From assembly GCF_002291145.1 (NCBI RefSeq), contig NZ_NTGE01000211.1, positions 62,001 through 126,000 on the forward strand: a DNA stretch of 64,000 bases, given 5' to 3'. Positions 33,449 to 41,813 of this stretch are shown here, piece after piece. This stretch comes from Streptomyces sp. SA15. GTDB taxonomy: Bacteria > Actinomycetota > Actinomycetes > Streptomycetales > Streptomycetaceae. A model generated the notes under the pieces. The model was given only the letters and a program-made list of their open reading frames with translations. It was not told the DNA's origin and did not search any database. How positions within the stretch are numbered: position 1 is the stretch's first letter; each line of letters opens with the position of its first letter. A program made the translations under genes and the position numbers.

Positions 33449-36400
33449 TCAAGCGGCCAAGCTCGGCCACCGTTTGAGCACGGCCTCCTCCACATACGGC
33501 AACGCCCGCTGCCCCGCCAGCGCCAGCGTGATCGCCGCCGCCACCCCCGCCCAGGCGACCGGACCCAGCGGTGTGCAGCCGAACAGCTGGCTCGCGCCCG
33601 GTGTCTCCACCAGGGCGACCAGCGCGGCCGCCGAGCCCAGGGACGTGAGGCGCACCAGGGGGCTGTCGCGGCGGTCGGCCAGGGTCTGGGCGAGCTGGGT
33701 GCCGACCACCGCGCACAGGGCCATGGTCGTCGAGCGGCGGGCCGTGCCGGGGGTGAAGCGGCCGAACAGCCAGGCGGCGGTCGCGCCGAGGCAGGTGGTC
33801 AGGGCGCGGTGCCGGATCTGGCGGATCAGGGGGGCGCCCAGGACGGACGTACCAAGAGGCTCGTCGGGCCCTGTGTCGGCGGCCTCCTCCTGCTGTTCCG
33901 GTGTCACCGCCACCGCCATCGCCGGGAACAGGTCCGTGAACAGGTTCACCAGCAGCATCTGCCGGGTGGACAGCGGCGCGGAGCCCGACAGCAGGGTGCC
34001 GACGATGCCGAAGCCCACCTCGCCCGCGTTGCCGCCGATCAGGATGGCGATGGCGTCGGCGACGCTGTGCCACAGGGCGCGGCCTTCGTGGACCGCCTCG
34101 ATGAGCACCGACAGGTCGTCGCGGGTGACGACGAGGTCGGCGGCGTTGCGGGCGGCTGCCGAGCCGCGGGCGCTGATGCCGACGCCGATGTCGGCGGCGC
34201 GGATGGCGGCGGCGTCGTTGGCGCCGTCGCCGACCATGCCGACCACCCGGTCGGCGTCCCTGAGGGCCTCGACGACCTGGAGTTTCTGCTCGGGCGCGAC
34301 CCGGGCCACGACGTCGGCGTCCCGCAGCATCCGGGCGCGGGCCGACCGGTCGGCGGCGGCGAGTTCGTCGCCGGTGACCACGCCGGCGTCGTCCGGCCAG
34401 CCGAGGTCCGCGGCGATGGCACGGGCGGTCTGCGGATGGTCGCCGGTCAGCACGACCGGCCGTACGCCCGCCTCGCGCAGCCCCCGCACCAGGGCGGGGG
34501 ACGTCTCGCGGGGCACGTCGGCCAGGGCCAGGAGCCCGGTGAACTCCAGGTCGTGCAACGACTCTTCGAGTACGTCCGTCGCCTCGTCGTCCTCCTTCAG
34601 CGGGCGCCTGGCCACGGCCAGGACTCGGAGTCCGTCCCGGGCCAGCGACTGCGCGGCGTCGGAGATGTGGGCCGGGAGGCCGGCGCAGGCCGGCAGGACG
34701 GTCTCCGGGGCGCCCTTGACGACCAGGACCGGTGAGCCGTCCCCGGCCCGGCCGACGGCGGCGGCGTAGCCGCGGGCGGCCTCGAAGGGCAGGCCCTCGG
34801 TCTGGGTCCACTCCGGGTCGGGTCCGGCGGCGTCCAGGACGGCCTCGTCGGTGGCGTGGGCCGGGCGCGCGGAGTCGCCGTCGCCGTTCAGGCGGGGGCA
34901 GGCGCGGGCGGCGACCCGCAGCGGGCCGTCCGCGTCGGGCCTGTCGAGGGTGTGGACGGTGCCGTCGGCGTCGGCCACGCGCACCAGGCGCAGCCGGTTC
35001 TCGGTGAGGGTGCCGGTCTTGTCGAAGCAGATGGTGTCCATGCGGCCCAGCGCCTCCAGCGTGCGCGGGGTGCGTACGAGCAGACCGCGGCTGCTGAGCC
35101 GGCGGGCGGCGGCCAGCTGCGCCACCGTCGCCACCAGCGGCAGCCCCTCCGGTACGGCCGCCACCGCGACCGCCACTCCGCCGCTCACCGCCTGCCGGAT
35201 GGGCGTGCCGCGCAGCAGCGAAAGGCCGGTCACCACGGCGCCGCCCGCCAGGGTCAACGGCAGTTCCTCGCGGGTGAGTTCCTGAAGTCGGGCCTGCACT
35301 CCGGCGGCCGGCGGGACGCGGGCGGCGAGGTGGGCGGCCCGGGCGGCCTCGGTACGGTCGCCGGTGTCCGTGACGACGGCCTGGGCGCGTCCGGCCACCA
35401 CGGTCGTGCCCTCGAAGACCATGCAGTGCCGCTCGGCGACGGGGGCCCGCGGAGTCGCGTCCATGTCCTTGTCCACCGGCAGCGACTCGCCGGTCAGCGC
35501 GGACTCGTCCACTTCCAGGCCGTCCTCCCACAGCAGGCGGGCGTCGGCGGGCACGACGTCGTCGGCCTTGAGGTCGATGACGTCGCCGGGGCTCAGCTTG
35601 GCGGCGTCGACGACATGGGCTTTCTCGGGGGAGTCCGCGACCCGCGCCTTCTGCTTCTGCTGCGCGAACAGCCCGGACAGCGCGCGCTCGGCCCGCATCC
35701 GCTGGATGCCGCCGACGAGGGCGTTGAGGTCGAGGGCACCGAGGACCAGCAGGGCGTCCACGACGGAGCCGAGGATCGCCGACGCGGCCGAACCGACCGC
35801 CAGCACCGGGGTGAGCGGATCGTGCAGTTCGCCCCGTACGGCCCGGCCGAGTTGCAGCGACGATCGCGCCGGGGCCAGCGCGGGCAGCCGTACGACGGTG
35901 TCCGCGGCCTTGTGCACCCGGTCGGTCGCCCGCTCGAGGAGGGTCGTCTCCGGGGGCGCCTGGTGCTCCAGCCGGTCGCGTACGTCCTCCGGGTCCAGCG
36001 CGTGCCAGGCCACCCGGGGCCGGGGGTGCGGGGCGCGGGCCAGTGCCACACCGAGGGCGGCGCGCACACCGCTGAACAGAGCGGCCGCCGCGCTCGCGTC
36101 GACGGGCGCGTGCCGCAGACCGGGCAGGGGCGTGGGGCGGCCCCGGCGGGACTCTCCGACGGCCACGAGGAGCCCGGACAGCGCGGCGCCGGACCGGGCC
36201 AGGGTCTGGGAGCGGTGGCCGACGGCACGGGCCACCGGTACGGCGGTCAGCAGCCGCCAGACGTCGGACAGGCCGTGCGACGCGAGGACGTCGGCGCCCC
36301 ACACCACCTGGCCGTCTCCGTCGGTGAGGGCGACGGCCACGTCACCGCGCAGGAGCCCGGTGGTGACGTCCGCGTCGTCGTACGGCCGGGGACGGGCGAC

Positions 36401-37840
36401 GGTGATGACACCTCCCTCGTCGCGCAGTTCGTCCACGACTCGGCTCAACGGCCGGTCGGTGCCGACGACTTGGTCGGCGAGGCCGGTGAAGTCGGCGAGC
36501 GCGGGATCGTCGACGACGACTACCCGCAGTCCGGCGCGCCGGGCCGCGTCCAGTACGGCCTCGGTCCACGGGTCGGCGCCCGCGCCGGGTGTCCTGAGCG
36601 CGCTGGGATGAAGGACGACCGTGCCGGCCATCTCCAGTTGCCGCAGCCGGTCCGGGTCGCGCACCAGGACGCCGGTCCGGGACAGTGCGCCGCTCAGTAC
36701 GGCGTGGAAGGCGGCGGGACCGTAGCGCGCGGCCTTCGGCGAGCCGGCGAGGACCGCCTCGGCCGCCTCGTGGACGTCGTGCTTGACGAGCAGGGTGGCG
36801 GCGGCGCCCAGCACGCTGCCGGCCGAGGCGTGGGCGGCGTACTCCTGAGCCGGGGAGGTCCGCAGCGGCGGGCGTACGGCGGGATCCGCGGGCACGCTGT
36901 CCCGGCCGGGCGCGCACAGCTGGTCGTGCACGGTCTCGAAGGTGGCCGTACGGACCAACGCCTCCGCGAGCTGGCAGGTGCGCAGGGCTCCGTCGAGGAG
37001 GAGCGAGGTGGGGGTGTGGCCGGCGCCGTGGGCGGCGGCGTTGGCGATGGCGAGGGCCATGTCCATACGGGAGTTGCCGAGCCGTCCGCGCAGCCAGGAG
37101 CGGAAGCGGGGGTTCTCGCGCAGCAGGGTCACGCCGGCGGTCACCAGGCGGGGCGAGGGCGGCAGCCGTAGCAAGGACCCGGTCAGCGCCGCCACGATCC
37201 CCACCGCGTCGGCGCCGAGTGTGGTGGCGGCGGCCCGCACGGAGGCCGGATCGCCGGGGTGGTCGAGTTCCTCCACGCTGTCCTCGTCCGGCACGAGCCC
37301 ATGCCGCTCGGCGAGCGCGGCGGCCCGCTCGATCACCCGGTCGCCGACCGCCTCCTCGGTGGCCACCACGACCAGCCGGGCCAGCCCCCGGTCCCAGTAC
37401 GCGAACGCCACGTCGGGGTGCTCGGCGAGGGCTTCGGCGACGCGCCGGGCGAGGTGTTCGGTACGACGGGACGGGGGGACCGCTTGCTCGAGGGCGGTGG
37501 ATTCGGAGGGTGTGGGTTCGGAGGGTTCGGAGGGCGGGGGTTCCATGGCGGTCGGCTCGCGAGGTGGGCGCGGTTCCGCCGCTGTGGCCTCCCGCAGGGC
37601 CAGGTGGGCTCGAGTGCCGGAGCGCCAGTCGTGGGGGGCACCCGGGAGGGCCGTACGGGCCACTCGGGCCAGACGCAGCGCGAAGTCCGCGGTCCGGACA
37701 CCGGCCCTGGCCGTGCCCGCCGCCGCTCCGGCCGCCACGCCCACCGCGGGTACCGTGCCGCGGGCGAGCAGGCGCGGGCCGGCCAGGACGACCCCTGCGG
37801 CCGCCGCCGACGGAAGGGTGAGAAGTCCACTGCTCATCAT
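33449..37840 (-). CDS. giant P-type cation ATPase (CtpI-like)
   Basis: A 1463-residue protein. The C-terminal 750 residues are a full P-type ATPase: TGESLPVDKD in the actuator domain (near 795), the phosphorylated Asp in DKTGTLTEN (residue 940), VGMVGDGANDAAAI (near 1203) and terminal transmembrane helices. The first half has a second, degenerate set: at residues 405-530 a HAD-like fold with VVVVDDPALAD and ALTDGDGQVVW, but no DKTGT. This double layout and length match mycobacterial CtpI, whose ion is not settled. It starts with tandem ATGs behind GAGGGCG, seven bases after a small membrane-protein gene on the same strand, with which it likely forms an operon. Confidence 0.88.
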   Translation of the reverse strand: MMSSGLLTLPSAAAAGVVLAGPRLLARGTVPAVGVAAGAAAGTARAGVRTADFALRLARVARTALPGAPHDWRSGTRAHLALREATAAEPRPPREPTAMEPPPSEPSEPTPSESTALEQAVPPSRRTEHLARRVAEALAEHPDVAFAYWDRGLARLVVVATEEAVGDRVIERAAALAERHGLVPDEDSVEELDHPGDPASVRAAATTLGADAVGIVAALTGSLLRLPPSPRLVTAGVTLLRENPRFRSWLRGRLGNSRMDMALAIANAAAHGAGHTPTSLLLDGALRTCQLAEALVRTATFETVHDQLCAPGRDSVPADPAVRPPLRTSPAQEYAAHASAGSVLGAAATLLVKHDVHEAAEAVLAGSPKAARYGPAAFHAVLSGALSRTGVLVRDPDRLRQLEMAGTVVLHPSALRTPGAGADPWTEAVLDAARRAGLRVVVVDDPALADFTGLADQVVGTDRPLSRVVDELRDEGGVITVARPRPYDDADVTTGLLRGDVAVALTDGDGQVVWGADVLASHGLSDVWRLLTAVPVARAVGHRSQTLARSGAALSGLLVAVGESRRGRPTPLPGLRHAPVDASAAAALFSGVRAALGVALARAPHPRPRVAWHALDPEDVRDRLEHQAPPETTLLERATDRVHKAADTVVRLPALAPARSSLQLGRAVRGELHDPLTPVLAVGSAASAILGSVVDALLVLGALDLNALVGGIQRMRAERALSGLFAQQKQKARVADSPEKAHVVDAAKLSPGDVIDLKADDVVPADARLLWEDGLEVDESALTGESLPVDKDMDATPRAPVAERHCMVFEGTTVVAGRAQAVVTDTGDRTEAARAAHLAARVPPAAGVQARLQELTREELPLTLAGGAVVTGLSLLRGTPIRQAVSGGVAVAVAAVPEGLPLVATVAQLAAARRLSSRGLLVRTPRTLEALGRMDTICFDKTGTLTENRLRLVRVADADGTVHTLDRPDADGPLRVAARACPRLNGDGDSARPAHATDEAVLDAAGPDPEWTQTEGLPFEAARGYAAAVGRAGDGSPVLVVKGAPETVLPACAGLPAHISDAAQSLARDGLRVLAVARRPLKEDDEATDVLEESLHDLEFTGLLALADVPRETSPALVRGLREAGVRPVVLTGDHPQTARAIAADLGWPDDAGVVTGDELAAADRSARARMLRDADVVARVAPEQKLQVVEALRDADRVVGMVGDGANDAAAIRAADIGVGISARGSAAARNAADLVVTRDDLSVLIEAVHEGRALWHSVADAIAILIGGNAGEVGFGIVGTLLSGSAPLSTRQMLLVNLFTDLFPAMAVAVTPEQQEEAADTGPDEPLGTSVLGAPLIRQIRHRALTTCLGATAAWLFGRFTPGTARRSTTMALCAVVGTQLAQTLADRRDSPLVRLTSLGSAAALVALVETPGASQLFGCTPLGPVAWAGVAAAITLALAGQRALPYVEEAVLKRWPSLAA

Positions 37841-37846
37841 TCGCCC

Positions 37847-38401
37847 TCAGCCGTTCGTATGGGCGTGCGTGGGCAACTTGTCGGAGGGCGTGACAGGTGG
37901 TGACGCCGTATCCCGCGTCTCCTCCGCCTCCTGCACGTCCTTCGCCTCCTCCGCGGACGACCTGCCGGAGGTCCCTGCGGACGACCTGACGGAGGACGGG
38001 AGGTGCGACGGCATCACGCGCGGCGTGGGCGACTCGCCCTCGGCGCCCCCGGATGCGCCCCCGGATCCACCACTCCACGCGGTATCGCCGGTGGCCTCGC
38101 CGCTCTGTTCCTCCGCGTTCTTCCCCCGCGGCTGGGTGAGCCACGCCACCGCCGCCCCCGTGATCGCGACCGGCCACTCCACGACGCCCGCGACGCCGAG
38201 TACCCCGGCGCCCGTGTACACCGCGATCCGCCGCCCGCGCGGCGACACCGCTCCGATCCTGTCCAGCGTGCCCTCGGCCGCCCGGCCCACCAGCCCGGCG
38301 CCGGGCACCTTGCTCAGCACCGAGGTCGCCGCCCGCAGCGGCCGCGGGATCCTTTGTTCGGCCCTCTGTTCGGCCCTCTCCTCAACCCTCTGCTCAGCCA
38401 T
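37847..38401 (-). CDS. small membrane protein upstream of the P-ATPase
   Basis: A 184-residue protein of no recognised family. Residues 1-18 are a repeated E-[EQ]-R-[AV] stretch (EQRVEERAEQRAEQR), then a basic amphipathic segment, a pair of hydrophobic segments (about 60-95; IAVYTGAGVLGVAGVVEWPV), and a long Ser/Gly/Glu-rich tail. It ends seven bases before the P-ATPase start, so it may be a partner or regulatory subunit. The mid region resembles hydrophobic segments that precede the CtpI-like ATPases in other Streptomyces, but that is recollection only. Confidence 0.65.
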   Translation of the reverse strand: MAEQRVEERAEQRAEQRIPRPLRAATSVLSKVPGAGLVGRAAEGTLDRIGAVSPRGRRIAVYTGAGVLGVAGVVEWPVAITGAAVAWLTQPRGKNAEEQSGEATGDTAWSGGSGGASGGAEGESPTPRVMPSHLPSSVRSSAGTSGRSSAEEAKDVQEAEETRDTASPPVTPSDKLPTHAHTNG

Positions 38402-38661
38402 GGTCTTCTCGACTCTCCTCGGATCAGGACCTCACCTTCCGGACGGCCCGAGTTCCCGCACTTCGGAGAGTCATCCCAGGTCCGGGCGAGTTCCGGGCGA
38501 GTGACGGGCGAGTACCTCGGCGCAGAGCCACTGAGAGCTTGAGCACGGCTTGGCCAACTCACTGTGAAGGATCCCCTGTTGATGTTGGTCTTGCTGCACA
38601 CTCCGTAGCTGCGTCGACAGCTGCGTCGACCGACTCACAGGGCGCGGCCTCTGGAGGCAGC

Positions 38662-38868
38662 ATGTTGGAGATCAACACGAGCAAGGTGAGCCGCTGGGAC
38701 CAGCACGGGCGCGAACACGTCGTCCGTGTACAGCGCACCGGCATACAGCGCACGATCAGATGCGACACGTGCGGCTGGCAGAAGGCCGCGCAGTTCCTGC
38801 CCTGGCTGAAAGCGGAGGAGCACCTCGCCGAGGCGCACCAGGCGACGGTGGACCCGGCCGGGGCGTGA
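38662..38868 (+). CDS. small zinc-finger-like protein
   Basis: A 68-residue protein behind a good GGAGG site. CDTCGWQK (residues 34-41) and HLAEAH (about 54-59) make a C-X2-C ... H-X4-H set that could bind one zinc ion, as in C2H2-type beads. The N-terminal half is strand-rich and basic. It is alone, upstream of a serine hydrolase gene in the same direction. Function unknown; nucleic-acid or protein binding are both possible. Confidence 0.65.
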   Translation: MLEINTSKVSRWDQHGREHVVRVQRTGIQRTIRCDTCGWQKAAQFLPWLKAEEHLAEAHQATVDPAGA

Positions 38869-38954
38869 GCGGTCCGCCGGACCGATGACTTTCGGCCGCG
38901 GCAGCAGTCGTATCCCTACGACCGCTGGACCGCGACGCACCGGAAGGCCCACCG

Positions 38955-40103
38955 ATGAGCGCTCTGCACGACACCCTGCGACGGCATGTCGCCGACGGGA
39001 CGGTTCCGGGAGCCGTCGGCCTCGTGGCCCGAGGCGACGACGTCGAGGTGGTGACGGTCGGCTTCCAGGACGCCGACGGCACCGCCCCGATGGCCCGGGA
39101 CTCGATCTTCCGTATCGCCTCGATCACCAAGCCGATCACGGCGGCGGCGGTGCTGATGCTGGTGGAGGACGGGCGGATCGGGCTGGACGACCCGGTGGAC
39201 GAGTGGCTGCCGGAGCTGTCGAAGCCGATGGTGGTGCGCACCCCGGTCGCCTCCGTCGACGACGTGGTCCCGGCGGACCGCCCGATCACGGTCGAGGACC
39301 TGCTCAGCTCCCGGGCGGGCTGGGGTTTCCCGTCGGACTTCTCGCTGCCTGCGGTGCGGGCGCTGTTCGAGGTCCAGAAGGACGGCCGCGCCCCGCAGGC
39401 GTACCCGGACCCGGACACCTGGCTGACCACCCTCGCCCGGGTGCCGCTCCTGAACCAGCCGGGCGAGGCCTGGCTGTACCAGACGTGCTCCGACCTGCAA
39501 GGCATCCTGGTCGCCCGGGCCTCGGGCCGGACGCTCCCGGAGTTCCTGGCGGAGCGGATCTTCGAGCCGCTGGGCATGACGGACACGGCGTTCGAGGTCC
39601 CGCCGGCCGCACGCGACCGCTTCACGAGCCTCTACCGCCCGGCCGACATGGGCGCCCTGGAACTGTCGGACCCCCCGCACGGCGCATGGGCCGCCCTCCC
39701 GGCCTTCCCCTCGGGCGGCGGCGGCCTGGTCTCCACCGCCGACGACTGGCTGGCTTTCGCCCGCATGCTGCTGGCGGGCGGCACGGCGGGCGGCCACCAT
39801 CTGCTGACCCCGACCTCGGTGAGCCGCATGACCAGCAACCACCTCACCGCCTGCCAGCGCGAGCTGAGCTTCCTCTTCCTGGAGGGCCAGGGCTGGGGCT
39901 ACGGCGGCCAGGTCGACGTCACCCCGATCGACCCCTGGAACGTCCCCGGCCGCTACGGCTGGGTCGGCGGCACGGGCACGACGGCCCACGTCATCCCGAC
40001 GACGAACACGGTCACCATCCTCCTGACCCAGGTGGAGATGCAGAGCCCGACACCGCCGGACGTGATGCGGGACTTCTGGCGGTGTACGGCGGTGGGGGCA
40101 TAG
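38955..40103 (+). CDS. class C beta-lactamase-like serine hydrolase
   Basis: A 382-residue penicillin-binding-protein-like esterase. FRIASITKPITAAAV (near 50) holds the nucleophilic Ser and Lys of SXXK; YQTCSDLQG (near 176) replaces the Tyr-X-Asn triad with Tyr-X-Cys/Ser; a GGTGTTAH segment (near 337) takes the place of the KTG box. No signal peptide is visible, so it is cytoplasmic and more likely an esterase, transacylase or peptidase than a beta-lactamase. ATG chosen; GGAAGGCCC lies upstream. Convergent with the TetR gene. Confidence 0.85.
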   Translation: MSALHDTLRRHVADGTVPGAVGLVARGDDVEVVTVGFQDADGTAPMARDSIFRIASITKPITAAAVLMLVEDGRIGLDDPVDEWLPELSKPMVVRTPVASVDDVVPADRPITVEDLLSSRAGWGFPSDFSLPAVRALFEVQKDGRAPQAYPDPDTWLTTLARVPLLNQPGEAWLYQTCSDLQGILVARASGRTLPEFLAERIFEPLGMTDTAFEVPPAARDRFTSLYRPADMGALELSDPPHGAWAALPAFPSGGGGLVSTADDWLAFARMLLAGGTAGGHHLLTPTSVSRMTSNHLTACQRELSFLFLEGQGWGYGGQVDVTPIDPWNVPGRYGWVGGTGTTAHVIPTTNTVTILLTQVEMQSPTPPDVMRDFWRCTAVGA

Positions 40104-40136
40104 AGCTCTGTTCGGAGCTCACAGCGCAAGGACCCC

Positions 40137-40727
40137 TTAGGCCCGCAGCCCGCGCAGCACCAGGTCCACGACCGCCTCGAACTCCTCCTCCACCCCCGGC
40201 TGTTCCCACTCGTGGGCGTAGCACGGGTCGTGGAAGCGGCCCGTGGCCTGGAACAGGGCGCGGGCGGTGCCGGCCGGGTCGGGGGTGGTGAAGGCGCCGT
40301 TGTCGACGCCCGCCCGGACGATCCGGGTGAGCTGCGTGGTCAGGTCGGTGATGTGTTCTCCGACCACCTCGCCGGTCTCGCCGACCAGCACCGAGTACGT
40401 GGCGAACAGCTCGGGATCGTCACCCGCCTTGCGGCGCTTGGCCTCGAACAGGGCCGCGAGCCAGTCGCGCAGGCGGGCCTCCGGGGCGCGGGCCTCGTCG
40501 GCGACGATCCCGGACAGGGCCTCGGAGGTGCGGTCCAGCCACCGCTTGGTCACCGCCTCGCGCAGCGCCGCCTTCGTCCGGAAGTGCCGGTAGACGCTGC
40601 CGTGGCTGACGCCGAGCGCGCGGGCCACGTCGACCACGGTGGCCTTGGCCGGACCGTGACGGCGCAGCACCTCCTCGGTGGCTTCGAGGATGCGCTCGGC
40701 GGTCAGGGTCTCGCTGGTCGGTGGCAT
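40137..40727 (-). CDS. TetR family transcriptional regulator
   Basis: A 196-residue regulator with TetR helix-turn-helix at residues 15-60 (VARALGVSHGSVYRHFRTKAAL) and a C-terminal ligand domain like the YjdC group, with FHDPCYAHEWEQPG near the end. It lies 26 bases after the aldo-keto reductase gene on the same strand, so both probably come from one transcript starting at the 36-bp palindrome upstream of the reductase, which would make it autoregulatory. Confidence 0.9.
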   Translation of the reverse strand: MPPTSETLTAERILEATEEVLRRHGPAKATVVDVARALGVSHGSVYRHFRTKAALREAVTKRWLDRTSEALSGIVADEARAPEARLRDWLAALFEAKRRKAGDDPELFATYSVLVGETGEVVGEHITDLTTQLTRIVRAGVDNGAFTTPDPAGTARALFQATGRFHDPCYAHEWEQPGVEEEFEAVVDLVLRGLRA

Positions 40728-40753
40728 GAGGGAAAAGTACCCGGCGCGCGGTG

Positions 40754-41758
40754 TCAGAGCTCGACGTGCGCCATCTGAGCCGCCCCGTAGCGCTCGCCGG
40801 CGGCGGCACCGGGCGGTACGGCCTCCTCGATGGCGGCGAGATCGGCCGTGTCCAGCGTGACGTCCAGTGCGCCCAGGGACTCCCCCAGCCGTTCCCGGGT
40901 CCGCGCGCCGACGAGCGGCACGATGTCCTCGCCCCGGGACAGCACCCAGGCGATGGCGATCTGCGCGACCGAGGCGCCCTTCTGCTCGGCGATCTTCCGG
41001 AGTGCCTCCACCAGGTTCAGGTTGTGCTGGAGGTTCTTACCCTGGAAGCGGGGCAAGAAGTTGCGGAAGTCGTTCGCGGCGAGCGGTCGGTCGGAGGTGA
41101 CGTGGCCGGAGATCAGCCCCCGGGAGAGGACGCCGTACGCCGTGACGGAGATGCCCAGTTCACGGGTGGTCGGCAGGATCTCCGTCTCGATGCCGCGCGA
41201 GATGAGGGAGTACTCGATCTGGAGGTCCGCGATCGGCGCGGTGGCGGCGGCCCGGCGGATCGTCTCGGCGCCGACCTCACTCAGGCCGACGTGACGGACG
41301 TACCCCTTCTCCACCAGTTCGGCGATCGCACCGACCGTCTCCTCGATCGGTACGTCCGGGTCGAGCCGGGCGATCCGGTAGACGTCGATGTGGTCGACGC
41401 CGAGGCGCTGGAGCGAGTACGCGGCGAAGTTCTTCACGGCGGCCGGGCGGCCGTCGTACCCGGACCAGCCGCCGTCGGGGTCGCGCAGCGCCCCGAACTT
41501 CACGCTGACCAGGGCCTGTTCGCGCCGGGCGGCGGGCGCGGACCGCAGCGCCTCGCCGATCAGCAGTTCGTTGTGGCCCACGCCGTAGAAGTCGCCGGTG
41601 TCGAGCAGCGTCACGCCCGCCTCCAGGGCGGCGTGGATCGTGGCGATCGACTCGGCGCGGTCGGCCTCGCCGTACAGGGCGGACATGCCCATGCAGCCGA
41701 GGCCGAGGGCGGAGACCTGGGGGCCGGTGCTGCCGAGGGTGCGAGTTTGCATCGTCAT
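40754..41758 (-). CDS. aldo/keto reductase
   Basis: A 334-residue AKR TIM barrel. GLGCMGMS near residue 18, TLLDTGDFYGVGHNE (catalytic Asp and Tyr near 48-57), HIDVYRIARLDP in place of the usual catalytic His region near 120, and the NADPH-binding PLVGARTRERLGES near 280 are all present. The ATG at 41758 follows GGTGGG; another ATG two codons later is possible. First gene of a likely AKR-TetR operon. It is in the same direction as the MMPL gene upstream, and the operator between them touches the MMPL stop. Confidence 0.9.
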   Translation of the reverse strand: MTMQTRTLGSTGPQVSALGLGCMGMSALYGEADRAESIATIHAALEAGVTLLDTGDFYGVGHNELLIGEALRSAPAARREQALVSVKFGALRDPDGGWSGYDGRPAAVKNFAAYSLQRLGVDHIDVYRIARLDPDVPIEETVGAIAELVEKGYVRHVGLSEVGAETIRRAAATAPIADLQIEYSLISRGIETEILPTTRELGISVTAYGVLSRGLISGHVTSDRPLAANDFRNFLPRFQGKNLQHNLNLVEALRKIAEQKGASVAQIAIAWVLSRGEDIVPLVGARTRERLGESLGALDVTLDTADLAAIEEAVPPGAAAGERYGAAQMAHVEL

Positions 41759-41774
41759 GACACCCACCATGACA

Positions 41775-41810
41775 TGACAGCTGACAGATATCAATATCTG
41801 TCAGCTGTCA
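41775..41810. promoter_or_regulatory. 36-bp palindromic operator upstream of the AKR gene
   Basis: Perfect 17-bp arms TGACAGCTGACAGATAT and its reverse complement around a CA centre. Each arm itself contains TGACAG twice. It lies 16 bases upstream of the AKR start and four bases from the MMPL stop codon at 41814, and is the likely binding site of the TetR protein encoded downstream. Confidence 0.75.
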
Positions 41811-41813
41811 CGG

